From: Brevibacterium sanguinis
GTDB lineage: Bacteria; Actinomycetota; Actinomycetes; Actinomycetales; Brevibacteriaceae
NCBI RefSeq assembly: GCF_003315415.1
Contig: NZ_QNSB01000007.1
Span: 160,062-224,061, forward strand
Length of the DNA: 64,000 nt
Reading direction: 5' to 3'
The notes beneath the pieces are model-generated. The model had not been told where the DNA came from. It did no database searches and worked only from the letters and a program-made list of their open reading frames with translations. The position numbers and the translations under genes are program-made. This document shows, in pieces, positions 34,282 to 43,621 of this stretch (position 1 is the stretch's first letter; every line of letters begins with the position of its first letter).

Positions 34282-35274
34282 GTGGATATCGTCTTTGCCG
34301 GAACCCCGGACGTCGCCGTGCCCTCCCTCGACGCCCTCGCCGCCTCCGGACACCGCATCCGCGCCGTCCTCACCCGGCCCGACGCGCCGATCGGGCGCAG
34401 GCGGGTCCTCACCCCCTCCCCGGTCAAGGCCAGGGCCCTCGAACTCGGCCTGCCCGTCCTCGAGGCGAGCCGACTGCGCGGGGACATCATCGCTCAGCTG
34501 AGGTCCCTCGACGTCGACGCCGTGGCCGTCGTCGCGTACGGGGCGATCGCCGGACCCGCGGCGCTGGGCACCGCCGCCCTCGGCTGGTACAACCTCCACT
34601 TCTCCCTCCTGCCCGCCTACCGGGGCGCCGCCCCCGTGCAGAGGGCGCTCATCGACGGTCGCCCGAGCAGCGGCGTCAGCGTCTTCCGCATCGACGAGGG
34701 CATGGACACCGGCCCCGTGCTCCGCCGCCGCGAACTCCCGCTCGACCACCCGGACGCCGCCGCGGCCCTGGCCGACTACGCCCGGCTCGGGGCGCCCGAG
34801 CTCGTCGCCGTCTTCGACGACCTCGAGGCTGGCACCGCGCACCCGCAGCCTCAGACGGGCACGCCCAGCCACGCCGAGAAGATCGGCATCGACGACGCCC
34901 GACTCGACCTCCGCCGGCCCGCGTCCGTCCTCGTCGACCTCTCCCGCGGCGTCTCCCCGAGCCCCGGCCCCTGGGCCGAGCTGGACGGGAAGCGCACGAA
35001 GCTCTTCGGACTCGCCGCCGCACCCGGACCCGACGACACCGACGTCGGCCTCCTCACCTCGTGGAACGGCACCGCGGTGCTGCGCTGCGGCGACGGCTGG
35101 GTGTCCGTGGCCGAGATCCAGCCCTTCGGCAAGTCCCGGATGCCGGCCCCGGACTTCCTCCGCGGCCACGGAGACGTCCGCTTCGACGTGCCCGCCGCGA
35201 CCGCCGAGCCGGATCCCGCCGAGCCGGCCGACCGCGACGATCCCGCACCCGCCGACGCGAACCGAGGAGACTGA
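34282..35274 (+). CDS. fmt: Methionyl-tRNA formyltransferase
   Basis: Formylates initiator Met-tRNA with 10-formyl-THF. 330 residues. MDIVFAGTPDVAVPSLDAL is the family start, YNLHFSLLPAYRGAAPVQ (about 103-120) holds the catalytic Asn/His and signature, and DEGMDTGPV the catalytic Asp. The C-terminal tRNA-binding OB domain is followed by a short Pro/Asp-rich tail. It overlaps rsmB by 1 bp. Confidence 0.95.
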   Translation: MDIVFAGTPDVAVPSLDALAASGHRIRAVLTRPDAPIGRRRVLTPSPVKARALELGLPVLEASRLRGDIIAQLRSLDVDAVAVVAYGAIAGPAALGTAALGWYNLHFSLLPAYRGAAPVQRALIDGRPSSGVSVFRIDEGMDTGPVLRRRELPLDHPDAAAALADYARLGAPELVAVFDDLEAGTAHPQPQTGTPSHAEKIGIDDARLDLRRPASVLVDLSRGVSPSPGPWAELDGKRTKLFGLAAAPGPDDTDVGLLTSWNGTAVLRCGDGWVSVAEIQPFGKSRMPAPDFLRGHGDVRFDVPAATAEPDPAEPADRDDPAPADANRGD

Positions 35275-36629
35275 TGGCGACCAAGAACCTGCCCCGTCGG
35301 ATCGCGTGGGAGGTGCTCCTCGACGTCGCGACCAAGGACTCGTACGCGAACCTCCTCCTGCCCGCGAAGCTCGCCCGCACCCACCTCGGCGTCCAGGACG
35401 CGGCGCTGGCCACGGAGCTGACCTACGGAGCACTGCGGCAGCAGGAGCTCTACGACGCGGTCATCGCCCGCGCGGCCAGACGCGAGGTGAGCACGATCGA
35501 CCCCGAACCGCTCGCCGCCCTGCGCCTGGGCGCCCACCAGCTGCTGTCGATGCGCATCCCCGATCACGCCGCCGTGTCCGAGACCGTGGCCGTCGTCAAG
35601 GCCAACGCCCCGAAGGCCGCGGGCTTCACGAATGCCGTCCTCCGCCGGATCTCCGAAACCGACCGGGACGACTGGCTCGACCGCGTCACGGCCGGGACCT
35701 CCGAGGTCGCCCGGCAGGCGCTCGAGCACTCCCACCCGGAATGGATCATCCGCGCGATGACCCAGGCGCTCAAGGGCCACGGCCGCTCGGCGGGCGAGCT
35801 CGTCGACCTCCTCGAGGCCGACAACGCCGCGGCCAAGGTGACGCTCACCGCCCTGCCCGGGCTCTGCGAGCGCGGCGAACTGCCCGGGACGCCCACCCGC
35901 CTGTCGCCGGTCTCGGTCACTCTCGACACCGGGGTGCCCGGGCACATCCCGGCCGTCGCCGAGGGTCGCGCCCGGGTCCAGGACGAGGGATCGGCCCTCG
36001 TCGCCCTCGCCCTGGCCCACGCCTCGGCGCCTGAGGGGACCTGGGCGGACCTCTGCGCGGGACCCGGGGGCAAGGCCGCCCTCCTCGGCGCCGTCGCCGG
36101 GGGAGAAGGCACGAGGCTCGAGGCCTTCGACTCGAGCCGGCACCGGGCGAAGCTCGTCCGCACCTCGACGCAGGCGCTGCCCGCCGTGACCACCGCTGTC
36201 CGCGACGCCCGCGACGCCACCGGACCGTACGCGAAGGTCCTCGTCGACGTCCCCTGCTCCGGGCTCGGCGCGCTGCGCCGGCGCCCCGAGGCCCGCTACC
36301 GCCGGACGCCCGCCGACATCAACGCCCTGGCCGCGCCGCAGCGCGAGATCCTCACCGCGGCGCTGGACGCCTGCGCCCCCGGCGGTATCGTCGCCTACTC
36401 GACCTGCTCGCCCCACTACGCCGAGACCGTCCTCGTCGTCGACGACGTCCTGCGCCGCACCCCGGCCGAGGTCCTCGACGCCCCCGACGTCCTCGCCCGG
36501 ATCACGGGCGCCGACGCCGCCGGCTTCGCCTCGGTGAGCCGCGGCGACGGCCGCTTCGCCCAACTGTGGCCGCACGTCCACGGCACCGACGGCATGTTCC
36601 TGGCCCTCCTGCGGAAAGCACACCGATGA
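35274..36629 (+). CDS. rsmB: 16S rRNA (cytosine-967-C5)-methyltransferase RsmB-like
   Basis: 451-residue SAM-dependent RNA m5C methyltransferase. The N-terminal NusB-like domain (1-~150) has [10 protein letters not shown] and [10 protein letters not shown]. The Rossmann domain has the SAM loop [13 protein letters not shown], and both family cysteines are present: C328 in [16 protein letters not shown] and the nucleophile-region C378 in [11 protein letters not shown]. Assignment to position 967 rests on overall similarity and context (fmt-rsmB is conserved). Its stop overlaps rpe. Confidence 0.92.
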   Translation: MATKNLPRRIAWEVLLDVATKDSYANLLLPAKLARTHLGVQDAALATELTYGALRQQELYDAVIARAARREVSTIDPEPLAALRLGAHQLLSMRIPDHAAVSETVAVVKANAPKAAGFTNAVLRRISETDRDDWLDRVTAGTSEVARQALEHSHPEWIIRAMTQALKGHGRSAGELVDLLEADNAAAKVTLTALPGLCERGELPGTPTRLSPVSVTLDTGVPGHIPAVAEGRARVQDEGSALVALALAHASAPEGTWADLCAGPGGKAALLGAVAGGEGTRLEAFDSSRHRAKLVRTSTQALPAVTTAVRDARDATGPYAKVLVDVPCSGLGALRRRPEARYRRTPADINALAAPQREILTAALDACAPGGIVAYSTCSPHYAETVLVVDDVLRRTPAEVLDAPDVLARITGADAAGFASVSRGDGRFAQLWPHVHGTDGMFLALLRKAHR

Positions 36630-37285
36630 TCGAGATCAATCCCAGCATCCTCAACTCCGACTTCTCCGACCTGCGCGGGGAGCTCGCGAAGATCTCCACC
36701 GCTGACATGGCGCACATCGACGTCATGGACAACCACTTCGTCCCCAACCTCACGTTCGGACCCCCCGTCGTCGAGAGGATCCGGGCGATCAGCCCGATCC
36801 CGCTCGACGCGCACCTGATGATCACCGACGCCGACCGCAACGCGCCCGTCTACGCCGAGCTCGGCTGCGCCTCGGTGACCTTCCACGCCGAGGCGGTCGC
36901 CGCCCCGGTGCGCCTGGCCCGGGAGATCCGCCGGCTCGGTGCCAAGGCCAGCCTCGCGCTCAAGCCGGCCACCCCGATCGAGCCGTTCGTCGACCTCCTC
37001 GGCGAATTCGACCAGATCCTCGTCATGACGGTCGAACCCGGCTTCGGGGGGCAGAAGTTCCTCGACGTCTGCCTGCCGAAGATCCGCCGCACGCGGCAGG
37101 CGATCTCCGCGGCCGGGCTCGAGATCAAGCTCCAGGTCGACGGGGGAGTGTCGAGGGACACCGTCGCCCGCTGCGTCGAGGCCGGGGCCGACTCCCTCGT
37201 CGCCGGCTCCGCGGTCTACGGGGCCGAGGACGCCGCCGAGGCGATCGCCGAGCTGCGCGCACTCGCCACCGCCCACACGCACTGA
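36626..37285 (+). CDS. rpe: Ribulose-phosphate 3-epimerase
   Basis: TIM-barrel enzyme interconverting ribulose-5-P and xylulose-5-P in the pentose phosphate pathway. 219 residues, complete. [50 protein letters not shown] and [10 protein letters not shown] hold the metal ligands and catalytic Asp pair, and VAGSAVYG binds phosphate. ATGA overlap with rsmB. Confidence 0.96.
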   Translation: MIEINPSILNSDFSDLRGELAKISTADMAHIDVMDNHFVPNLTFGPPVVERIRAISPIPLDAHLMITDADRNAPVYAELGCASVTFHAEAVAAPVRLAREIRRLGAKASLALKPATPIEPFVDLLGEFDQILVMTVEPGFGGQKFLDVCLPKIRRTRQAISAAGLEIKLQVDGGVSRDTVARCVEAGADSLVAGSAVYGAEDAAEAIAELRALATAHTH

Positions 37286-37355
37286 CCGCCCGAGTCCGAA
37301 CCCACGCCCCCGCCCGCACCGACCACCCGAGAGAACGACCGGAGGACCCCACGCG

Positions 37356-38021
37356 ATGGACCTGTTCGACTGGCTCAACACCCCGGCCTTCGAGCTGCTC
37401 GGCAAACCCGTCCCGTACTCCGACCTCGTCGGCAACATCTGCGCCCTGGCCACCGTGGTCCTCGCCCTGCGCCGCAGCATCCTCTCCTGGCCGGTGCAGA
37501 TCGTCGGCTCCATCCTGCTGTTCTCCGCCAGCGTCTCGGCCGGCCTCGGGGGCAACGCCTCCCGTCAGGTCGTCATCGTCGCCGCCGCGATCTGGGGCTG
37601 GACGCAGTGGCGGAAGTCCCGCGCCGAGGAGGGCGAGATCGTCGTGCGCTGGGCGACGTGGACCGAGCGCCTCGTCCTCATCGCCCTGCTCGTCGTCGGG
37701 ACCGCCGCGTTCGGCACCGTCCTCGCGCTCGGCGGCTGGTCGTGGAACCCGTACCCCGACGCCTACATCTTCGTCGGCTCCCTCGTCGCCATGTACGCGC
37801 AGGGCCGGGCGGTCGTCGAGTTCTGGTTCGTCTGGCTCGCCGTCGACCTCGTCGGGATCCCCCTGGCGATCGCCGGCGGACTCGTCTTCTCCGGAGCCGT
37901 CTACCTCATCTTCCTCGTCATGGTCATCGTCGGATTCGTCGACTGGTCCCGCCGGTCGACGCAGACGATCGCCGCACCCCACCGCCCGGCCACCGAGGTC
38001 ACCCGCGACGACGAGGACTGA
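37356..38021 (+). CDS. pnuC: PnuC-family nicotinamide riboside transporter
   Basis: 221-residue membrane protein with about seven membrane segments. It contains VLALRRSILSWPVQIVGS, RQVVIVAAAIWGWTQW and a C-terminal AMYAQGRAVVEFWFVWLAVD region, matching PnuC features. The family takes up nicotinamide riboside by facilitated diffusion for NAD synthesis. No NadR kinase or NAD-linked regulator is nearby. ATG 37356 follows ACCGGAGGA. The 70-bp upstream gap is too short for a riboswitch. Confidence 0.88.
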   Translation: MDLFDWLNTPAFELLGKPVPYSDLVGNICALATVVLALRRSILSWPVQIVGSILLFSASVSAGLGGNASRQVVIVAAAIWGWTQWRKSRAEEGEIVVRWATWTERLVLIALLVVGTAAFGTVLALGGWSWNPYPDAYIFVGSLVAMYAQGRAVVEFWFVWLAVDLVGIPLAIAGGLVFSGAVYLIFLVMVIVGFVDWSRRSTQTIAAPHRPATEVTRDDED

Positions 38022-38133
38022 CGCGCCGGCGGCGCACCGCGATCCCCGGTCGCGCCGCGGGCCGGTCGCGGCGGACCGTTGCACGAGGGCGGGCCGCGCC
38101 GGACCGGCACACGCGGGCCGGCCGACGATGTAC

Positions 38134-38145
38134 TAGGCTTTGACT
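38134..38145 (+). promoter_or_regulatory. -10 box TAGGCT, predicted leaderless start of hisE
   Basis: TAGGCT at 38134-38139 begins 12 nt before the GTG at 38146. No ribosome site lies between. This would be the main promoter of the his/trp run. Confidence 0.5.
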
Positions 38146-38409
38146 GTGAAGACCTTCGACTCTCTCTACGCCGAACTCCTGCAGAAGTCCATCGACCGCC
38201 CCGAGGGGTCCGGCACCGTTGCCGAGCTGGACGCGGGAGTCCATGCGATCGGGAAGAAGATCGTCGAGGAGGCCGCCGAGGTCTGGATGGCCGCTGAGTA
38301 CGAGACCGCGGGCGAGCTCGCCGAGGAGATCTCCCAGCTGCTCTACCATCTGCAGGTGCTCATGATCGCCAAGGGACTCGGTCCCGACGACGTCAACGCC
38401 CACCTCTGA
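38146..38409 (+). CDS. hisE: Phosphoribosyl-ATP pyrophosphatase
   Basis: 87-residue MazG-fold hydrolase, second step of histidine synthesis (PR-ATP to PR-AMP). SFYELxxKxxxRPEGSGT-type start ([20 protein letters not shown]), [15 protein letters not shown] with the Glu cluster that binds Mg, and [16 protein letters not shown] match the family. Stand-alone, not fused to HisI, as usual in actinobacteria. hisG follows after 47 bp. Confidence 0.95.
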   Translation: MKTFDSLYAELLQKSIDRPEGSGTVAELDAGVHAIGKKIVEEAAEVWMAAEYETAGELAEEISQLLYHLQVLMIAKGLGPDDVNAHL

Positions 38410-38456
38410 GCGCCGAGCGCTCGCACCTGCCAACGATCAGCGAACAAGGGGACTCC

Positions 38457-39296
38457 ATGCTGCGTGTAGCCGTACCGAACAAGGGCGCACTGTCCGAAGC
38501 CGCCACCGAGATGCTCAGCGAGGCGGGGTACTCCGTGCGCCGCACGAGCAAGACCCTCGTCCACCAGGACGAGGTCAACCACGTCGAGTTCTTCTACCTG
38601 CGCCCCCGCGACATCGCCGTCTACGTCGGCTCGGGCATCCTCGACGCCGGGATCACCGGCCGCGACCTGCTGCTCGAGTCCCGCGCCGAGGCGCAGGAGG
38701 TCCTCGAGCTCGGCTTCGGCGCCTCCCGGTTCTACTACGCCGGGGTCAAGGGCGCCTACTCCCACCCGGACGAGCTCGCGGGAGCCCGGATCGCCACGAG
38801 CTTCCCCCACCTCGTCGAGGCCGACCTCGCCGCCCGGGGGATCGAGGCGCGGACCGTGCAGCTCGACGGCGCGATCGAGGTCTCCATCCAGCTCGGCGTC
38901 GCCGATGCGATCGCCGACGTCGTCGAGACCGGCTCCACCCTGCGGGCGGCGGGACTCGAGACCTTCGGCGAGCCCCTGCTCGAATCCGAGGCCGTGCTCG
39001 TCCAGCGCGACGGAGCGGCCGAGAAGATCGAGGTCCTCAAGCGCCGCCTCGAATCCGTCATGGTCGCCCGGCGCTACGTGCTCGTCGACTACAACATCGA
39101 GGAGCGGCTCGTCCCCGAGGCGATCGGGCTGACCCCCGGACTCGAGTCCCCGACCGTGTCCCCGCTCCAGGAGACCGGCTGGGTGGCCGTGCGGGTCATG
39201 GTCTCCGCCCACGAGGTCAACAACGTCATGGACCGCCTCTATGCGGTCGGAGCGCGCGCGATTCTGGTGACGAACATTGGCGCTTGCCGCATCTGA
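38457..39296 (+). CDS. hisG: ATP phosphoribosyltransferase (long form)
   Basis: First, feedback-controlled step of histidine synthesis. 279 residues, the long HisG(L) form with a C-terminal ACT-like regulatory domain (about 205-279), so no HisZ is needed. MLRVAVPNKGALSEAATEML, ITGRDLL and DAIADVVETGSTLRAAGLE (PRPP loop) are canonical. ATG 38457 follows AAGGGG. Its end is overlapped by the next gene. Confidence 0.95.
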   Translation: MLRVAVPNKGALSEAATEMLSEAGYSVRRTSKTLVHQDEVNHVEFFYLRPRDIAVYVGSGILDAGITGRDLLLESRAEAQEVLELGFGASRFYYAGVKGAYSHPDELAGARIATSFPHLVEADLAARGIEARTVQLDGAIEVSIQLGVADAIADVVETGSTLRAAGLETFGEPLLESEAVLVQRDGAAEKIEVLKRRLESVMVARRYVLVDYNIEERLVPEAIGLTPGLESPTVSPLQETGWVAVRVMVSAHEVNNVMDRLYAVGARAILVTNIGACRI

Positions 39297-39741
39297 TCCG
39301 TTCCGGACCTTCCGCCCCCGACAGGTGAGGATCATCTCCCTGATCGGAGCGGTCGTCGTGCTCCTCGGCTTCGCGACCCTCTCCGTGGCCCTGCTGGTCG
39401 TGGACTGGGAACCCTGGAAGCCCGTCGACATGATATGGATGAACGGTCTGGGCATCGTCTTCGCCGCGGCGCTGTGGCGACTGGCCGACATCCAGGCCAG
39501 GCCGAGCGAGACGGGGCTGGTCGTGAGGAACATGGCGCGCACCCGGTTCTTCGCGTGGGGGGAGATCCTCGGGGTCTCTTTCGCCCCCGACGGGGACGAC
39601 CCCTGGCCGCTGCTCGACCTCGCCGACGGCACGACGTGGGCGGTGATGGCGATCCAGCACGCGGACGGACCGCGCGCCCACGAGGAATGCCGGCGACTGC
39701 GCATGCTCATCGATGAATGGACCCCTTCCAAGGAGGATTAG
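39277..39741 (+). CDS. PH domain-containing membrane protein
   Basis: 154-residue protein of unknown function. Two hydrophobic segments (about 20-45 and 55-70) are followed by a small PH-like domain containing GLVVRNMARTRFFAWGEILG and LLDLADGTTWAVMAIQ. The likely start is TTG 39277, 20 bp inside hisG; GTG 39325 would remove the first basic segment (FRTFRPRQ). Such PH proteins commonly follow hisG in Micrococcales. Coupling to hisG is likely; the role is unknown. Confidence 0.8.
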   Translation: MALAASDPFRTFRPRQVRIISLIGAVVVLLGFATLSVALLVVDWEPWKPVDMIWMNGLGIVFAAALWRLADIQARPSETGLVVRNMARTRFFAWGEILGVSFAPDGDDPWPLLDLADGTTWAVMAIQHADGPRAHEECRRLRMLIDEWTPSKED

Positions 39742-39743
39742 GA

Positions 39744-40940
39744 ATGTCGGACGACACAGCAGCAGGGCCGCTGACCGGGTACACGGTCATCGACCTCTCG
39801 CGGGCACTGGCCGGACCCCACGCCGGAATGATGCTCGGTGACCTCGGAGCCCGGGTGATCAAGGTCGAGAACCCCGCCAAGGGCGATGACTCCCGCTCCT
39901 GGGGACCCCCGTTCGTCGGACCCGAGGGCCAGGAGCAGGCGACCTACTTCTTCTCCTGCAACCGCAACAAGGAGTCGATCGCCCTCGACCTCAAGTCCGA
40001 GGCCGGGAGCACGACCCTGCGCGAGCTGATCCGACGCTCCGACATCCTCATCGAGAACTTCCGCACTGGGGTCCTCGACCGGCTCGGCTTCTCCACCACC
40101 GCGTGCATGGAGATCAACCCCCGGCTCGTCATCCTCTCGATCACCGGATTCGGCCACGACGGACCCGAGGCCGCGCGGGCCGGCTACGACCAGATCGCAC
40201 AGGGCGAAGCCGGGCTGATGTCCCTGACCGGCTCCGGCCCCGAGGACATGCAGCGGGTGGGCGTGCCGATCGCCGACCTGCTGGCCGGCATCTACGGCTC
40301 CTACGGAGTGCTCGCCGCCCTCCTCGAACGAGAGCGCACCGGGCACGGCAAGGTCGTGCGCACCTCGCTCATCGCCGGCATGGTCGGCGTCCACGCCTTC
40401 CAGGGCACCCGCGCCACCGTCGCCGGCGAGGACCCGCTCCCCGGCGGCAACCACCATCCCTCGCTGTCCCCGTACGGCCTCTTCAAGTGCCATGGCGGCG
40501 CGGTGCAGATCTCCGTGGGCAACGAGAGCCTGTGGCAGCGGTTCTGCGCCGCCTTCGACATCGACCCGCAGACCCCGGGCATGGCCGACAACGCCGGACG
40601 GGTCGCCAACCGAGCGGCCGTCATCGAGCTCATCGAGTCGAAGTTCGCCGCCTACGAGGCCCCGGCCCTGCTCGAGAAGCTGCAGGAGGCCGGCATCCCC
40701 GCCGGGACCGTGCGCACCCTGGCCGAGGTCTACTCCTGGGACCAGGCCCTGTCACAGGGCCTCAAGGTCTCCGTCGACCACCCGATCCTCGGCGACATCG
40801 ACCTGCCCGGACCGCCGCTGCGGTTCTTCGACGCCCACGGCGAGGCGGAGGTCGAGACGACGAGGACCGCCCACGACGCCCCGCCGCTGCTCGACGAGGA
40901 CGGCGACGCCATCCTCGCCTGGCTCGGCTCCGAGAGCTGA
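39744..40940 (+). CDS. Family III CoA-transferase (CaiB/BaiF/Frc type)
   Basis: 398-residue CoA-transferase. GYTVIDLSRALAGPHAGMML is the start, VIKVENPAKGDDSRSW binds CoA, and the catalytic Asp is D149 in AGYDQIAQGEAGLMSLTG. Family III enzymes move CoA between carboxylic acids; the substrate cannot be named. A strong AAGGAGG site precedes ATG 39744, just 2 bp after the PH gene. It is 30 bp upstream of the AccDA-type carboxyltransferase, and both sit between hisG and hisF, unrelated in pathway. The pair may act on the same acyl-CoA. Confidence 0.88.
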   Translation: MSDDTAAGPLTGYTVIDLSRALAGPHAGMMLGDLGARVIKVENPAKGDDSRSWGPPFVGPEGQEQATYFFSCNRNKESIALDLKSEAGSTTLRELIRRSDILIENFRTGVLDRLGFSTTACMEINPRLVILSITGFGHDGPEAARAGYDQIAQGEAGLMSLTGSGPEDMQRVGVPIADLLAGIYGSYGVLAALLERERTGHGKVVRTSLIAGMVGVHAFQGTRATVAGEDPLPGGNHHPSLSPYGLFKCHGGAVQISVGNESLWQRFCAAFDIDPQTPGMADNAGRVANRAAVIELIESKFAAYEAPALLEKLQEAGIPAGTVRTLAEVYSWDQALSQGLKVSVDHPILGDIDLPGPPLRFFDAHGEAEVETTRTAHDAPPLLDEDGDAILAWLGSES

Positions 40941-40970
40941 GACCGCGCGAGGGCACGAGAGGAGACAGCA

Positions 40971-42488
40971 GTGGCAGCACGACTGAACGCACACGAGCTC
41001 ATCGACATCGTCGTCGACGAGGGATCGTTCCGGTCCTGGGACACGACCCCGATCACCCCCGCCGGGGGACTGTCCCCGGAGTACGCGGCCGAGCTCGCCG
41101 CCGCCCGGGAGAAGTCCGGCGTCGACGAATCGATCATCACCGGTGAGGGCACCGTCCACGGACGCCGGGTCGCCGTCGTCGTCGGGGAGTTCCGGTTCCT
41201 CGCCGGATCGATCGGCGTGGCCGCCGCGCAGCGCCTCGTCGACGCGATCGAACGCGCCACCCTCGAAGGGCTGCCGCTGCTCGCCGGTCCCGCCTCCGGG
41301 GGCACCCGGATGCAGGAGGGCACGGTCGCGTTCCTCTCGATGGTCAAGATCACCAACGCCGTCGTCGCCCACCGGCGTGCGGGCCTGCCCTACCTCGTCT
41401 ACCTGCGCCACCCCACCACCGGCGGCGTCTTCGCCTCCTGGGGGTCGCTGGGGCACGTCACGGTCGCGGAGACGGGATCCCTCATCGGCTTCCTCGGCCC
41501 CCGCGTGTTCGAGGCGCTCTACGGGGAGAAGTTCCCCGACAACGTCCAGACCGGTGAGAACCTCCACCGCCACGGCATCATCGACGCCGTCATCGGACCC
41601 GAGCGCATCCACACCACCGTCGCCCGCGTCCTCGACGTCCTCATGGGCGCCAAGGAGGTGCCCGGCCAGGTGCCCGACCCCGACACCCGGCCGGCGGTGC
41701 TCGACCCGGACTCGGACGCCTGGGCCGCGATCACCCGCTCCCGCCGGCCCGAGCGTCCCGGCGTGCGCGACCTGCTGCGGACCGCGGCGAACACCGTGCT
41801 GCCGCTCAACGGCACCGGCGAGGGGGAGAAGGACCCCGGGCTGCTGCTGGCGCTCGCGAAGTTCGGCTCCGCCCCCTGCATCGTCCTCGGCCAGGACCGC
41901 TTCCGGCAGGACTCCCGCGCCCCCCTGGGCCCGGCGGCCCTGCGCGAGGCGCGCCGCGGCATGAGACTGGCCGCCGAACTCGACCTGCCGCTCGTCACCA
42001 TCATCGACACCCCCGGCGCCGCCCTGTCGAAGTCCGCCGAGGAGGGCGGGATGGCCGGTGAGATCGCCCGCAGCCTCGCCGACCTCGCGAACCTCGACGC
42101 CCCCTCGGTGTCCCTGATCATGGGCGAGGGCTCCGGCGGTGGGGCGCTGGCCCTCATCCCCACCGACCGGGTGCTCAGCGCGGAGAACGGCTGGCTGTCC
42201 CCGCTGCCGCCCGAGGGCGCCTCGGCGATCGTCCACCGGACCACCGACCGGGCCGCCGAGATGGCCCAGCAGCAGGGCGTGCACGCGCCCATGCTCGCCC
42301 ACACCGGCGTCGTCGACCGCGTCATCGCCGAGCACCCCGATGCCAGCGACGAGCCGCTCGACTTCGTCGCCCGGGTCGGCGCCACCCTCGAATACGAACT
42401 CATCGCCCTCATGCGCGAACCCTCCGCCCGGCGCCTGGCGCGGCGGATGGATCGGTACCGGGGGCTCGGACTGGCCAAGGAGAGCTGA
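40971..42488 (+). CDS. accDA: AccDA-type fused acyl-CoA carboxylase carboxyltransferase
   Basis: 505-residue protein combining both carboxyltransferase halves. Residues ~1-230 resemble AccD (PASGGTRMQEGTVAFLSM, HPTTGGVFASWGSLGHV, GFLGPRVFEALYG), but the N-terminal zinc ribbon is missing. Residues ~290-505 resemble AccA (RDLLRTA, GPAALREARRGMRLAAELDL, IDTPGAALSKSAEEGGMAG, GEGSGGGALALIPTDRVL). This layout fits mycobacterial AccD3 and corynebacterial AccDA. It would need a biotinylated AccBC partner encoded elsewhere. Acetyl-CoA is the likely substrate, not shown. GTG 40971 has GAGAGGAGA upstream. Confidence 0.85.
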   Translation: MAARLNAHELIDIVVDEGSFRSWDTTPITPAGGLSPEYAAELAAAREKSGVDESIITGEGTVHGRRVAVVVGEFRFLAGSIGVAAAQRLVDAIERATLEGLPLLAGPASGGTRMQEGTVAFLSMVKITNAVVAHRRAGLPYLVYLRHPTTGGVFASWGSLGHVTVAETGSLIGFLGPRVFEALYGEKFPDNVQTGENLHRHGIIDAVIGPERIHTTVARVLDVLMGAKEVPGQVPDPDTRPAVLDPDSDAWAAITRSRRPERPGVRDLLRTAANTVLPLNGTGEGEKDPGLLLALAKFGSAPCIVLGQDRFRQDSRAPLGPAALREARRGMRLAAELDLPLVTIIDTPGAALSKSAEEGGMAGEIARSLADLANLDAPSVSLIMGEGSGGGALALIPTDRVLSAENGWLSPLPPEGASAIVHRTTDRAAEMAQQQGVHAPMLAHTGVVDRVIAEHPDASDEPLDFVARVGATLEYELIALMREPSARRLARRMDRYRGLGLAKES

Positions 42489-43247
42489 ATGGTCGCCGTG
42501 CGCATCATCCCCTGCCTCGACGTCGACGACGGCCGCGTCGTCAAGGGCGTCAACTTCACCGGCCTGCGGGACGCCGGGGACCCCGTGGCGCTGGCCGCCG
42601 CCTACGGTGAGTCCGGCGCCGACGAACTCACCTTCCTCGACGTCACGGCCAGCAGCGGCAACCGTGAGACCGTCCACGACATCGTCCGCGCCTGCGCCGA
42701 GCAGGTGTTCATCCCGCTGACGGTCGGCGGGGGAGTCCGCAGCGTCGCCGACGTCGACCGGCTCCTGCGCGACGGCGCCGACAAGGTCTCCGTCAACACC
42801 TCGGCGGTGGCCGACCCGAGGCTCATCAGCGACATCTCCCGCCACTTCGGCAACCAGGTGCTCGTCCTGTCCCTCGACGCGAGACGCTCCCCGGACACCG
42901 CCTCCGGCTTCGAGGTGACCACCCGAGGAGGCCGGGACGGCACCGGCCGGTGCGCGATCGACTGGATCCGGGAGGCCGCCGAACGGGGCGTCGGCGAGGT
43001 CCTGCTCAACTCAATCGACGCCGACGGCACCCGCGACGGCTTCGACCTCGACCTCATCGCCGCGGCCCGGCAGGCCGTCGACGTCCCGCTCATCGCCTCC
43101 GGGGGAGCGGGCAGGGTCGAGCACTTCGCCCCGGCGGTCGCCGCGGGCGCCGATGCGCTGCTCGCCGCGAGCGTGTTCCACTTCGGCACCCTGACCATCC
43201 CCGAGGTCAAGGCCGCGCTGCGCGCAGAGGGGATCGAGGTCCGGTGA
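42489..43247 (+). CDS. hisF: Imidazole glycerol phosphate synthase subunit HisF
   Basis: Cyclase subunit making IGP and AICAR from PRFAR with ammonia from HisH. 252 residues. The catalytic Asp pair lies in [15 protein letters not shown] (D11-equivalent) and VLSLDAR (D130-equivalent); phosphate loops VGGGVRSV and [12 protein letters not shown] are intact. ATG 42489 directly abuts the AccDA stop. hisH and hisA are not in this window. GTGA overlap with hisI. Confidence 0.96.
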   Translation: MVAVRIIPCLDVDDGRVVKGVNFTGLRDAGDPVALAAAYGESGADELTFLDVTASSGNRETVHDIVRACAEQVFIPLTVGGGVRSVADVDRLLRDGADKVSVNTSAVADPRLISDISRHFGNQVLVLSLDARRSPDTASGFEVTTRGGRDGTGRCAIDWIREAAERGVGEVLLNSIDADGTRDGFDLDLIAAARQAVDVPLIASGGAGRVEHFAPAVAAGADALLAASVFHFGTLTIPEVKAALRAEGIEVR

Positions 43248-43621
43248 CCGACATCGACGCCACGCCCGAGAACTGGCGCGAGCTCATCAGGTTCAACGAC
43301 GCGGGCCTCATCCCCGCCGTCGTCCAGGAGACGACGACGCGTGAGGTGCTCATGCTCGCGTGGATGGACCGCGAGGCCGTCGAACGCACGCTGAGCAGCG
43401 GTCGCGCCGTCTACTGGTCGCGGTCCCGGGCCGAGCACTGGGTCAAGGGCGAGACGTCGGGCCACATCCAGACCGTCGTCGCGCTCAGCCTCGACTGCGA
43501 CGCCGACGCGCTCCTCCTCGAGGTCGAGCAGACCGGACCCGCGTGCCACACCCAGACCCCCACCTGCTTCACCGGCAGGCGGATCAGCGCCGCGCCGGGA
43601 GACGACAAGGACGAGCTGTGA
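43244..43621 (+). CDS. hisI: Phosphoribosyl-AMP cyclohydrolase
   Basis: 125-residue zinc enzyme, third step of histidine synthesis. [20 protein letters not shown] and [20 protein letters not shown] are typical. The metal/zinc residues are in [11 protein letters not shown] and [10 protein letters not shown]. Stand-alone HisI as expected, since hisE is separate. GTG 43244 overlaps hisF and its stop overlaps trpE. Confidence 0.96.
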   Translation: MTDIDATPENWRELIRFNDAGLIPAVVQETTTREVLMLAWMDREAVERTLSSGRAVYWSRSRAEHWVKGETSGHIQTVVALSLDCDADALLLEVEQTGPACHTQTPTCFTGRRISAAPGDDKDEL

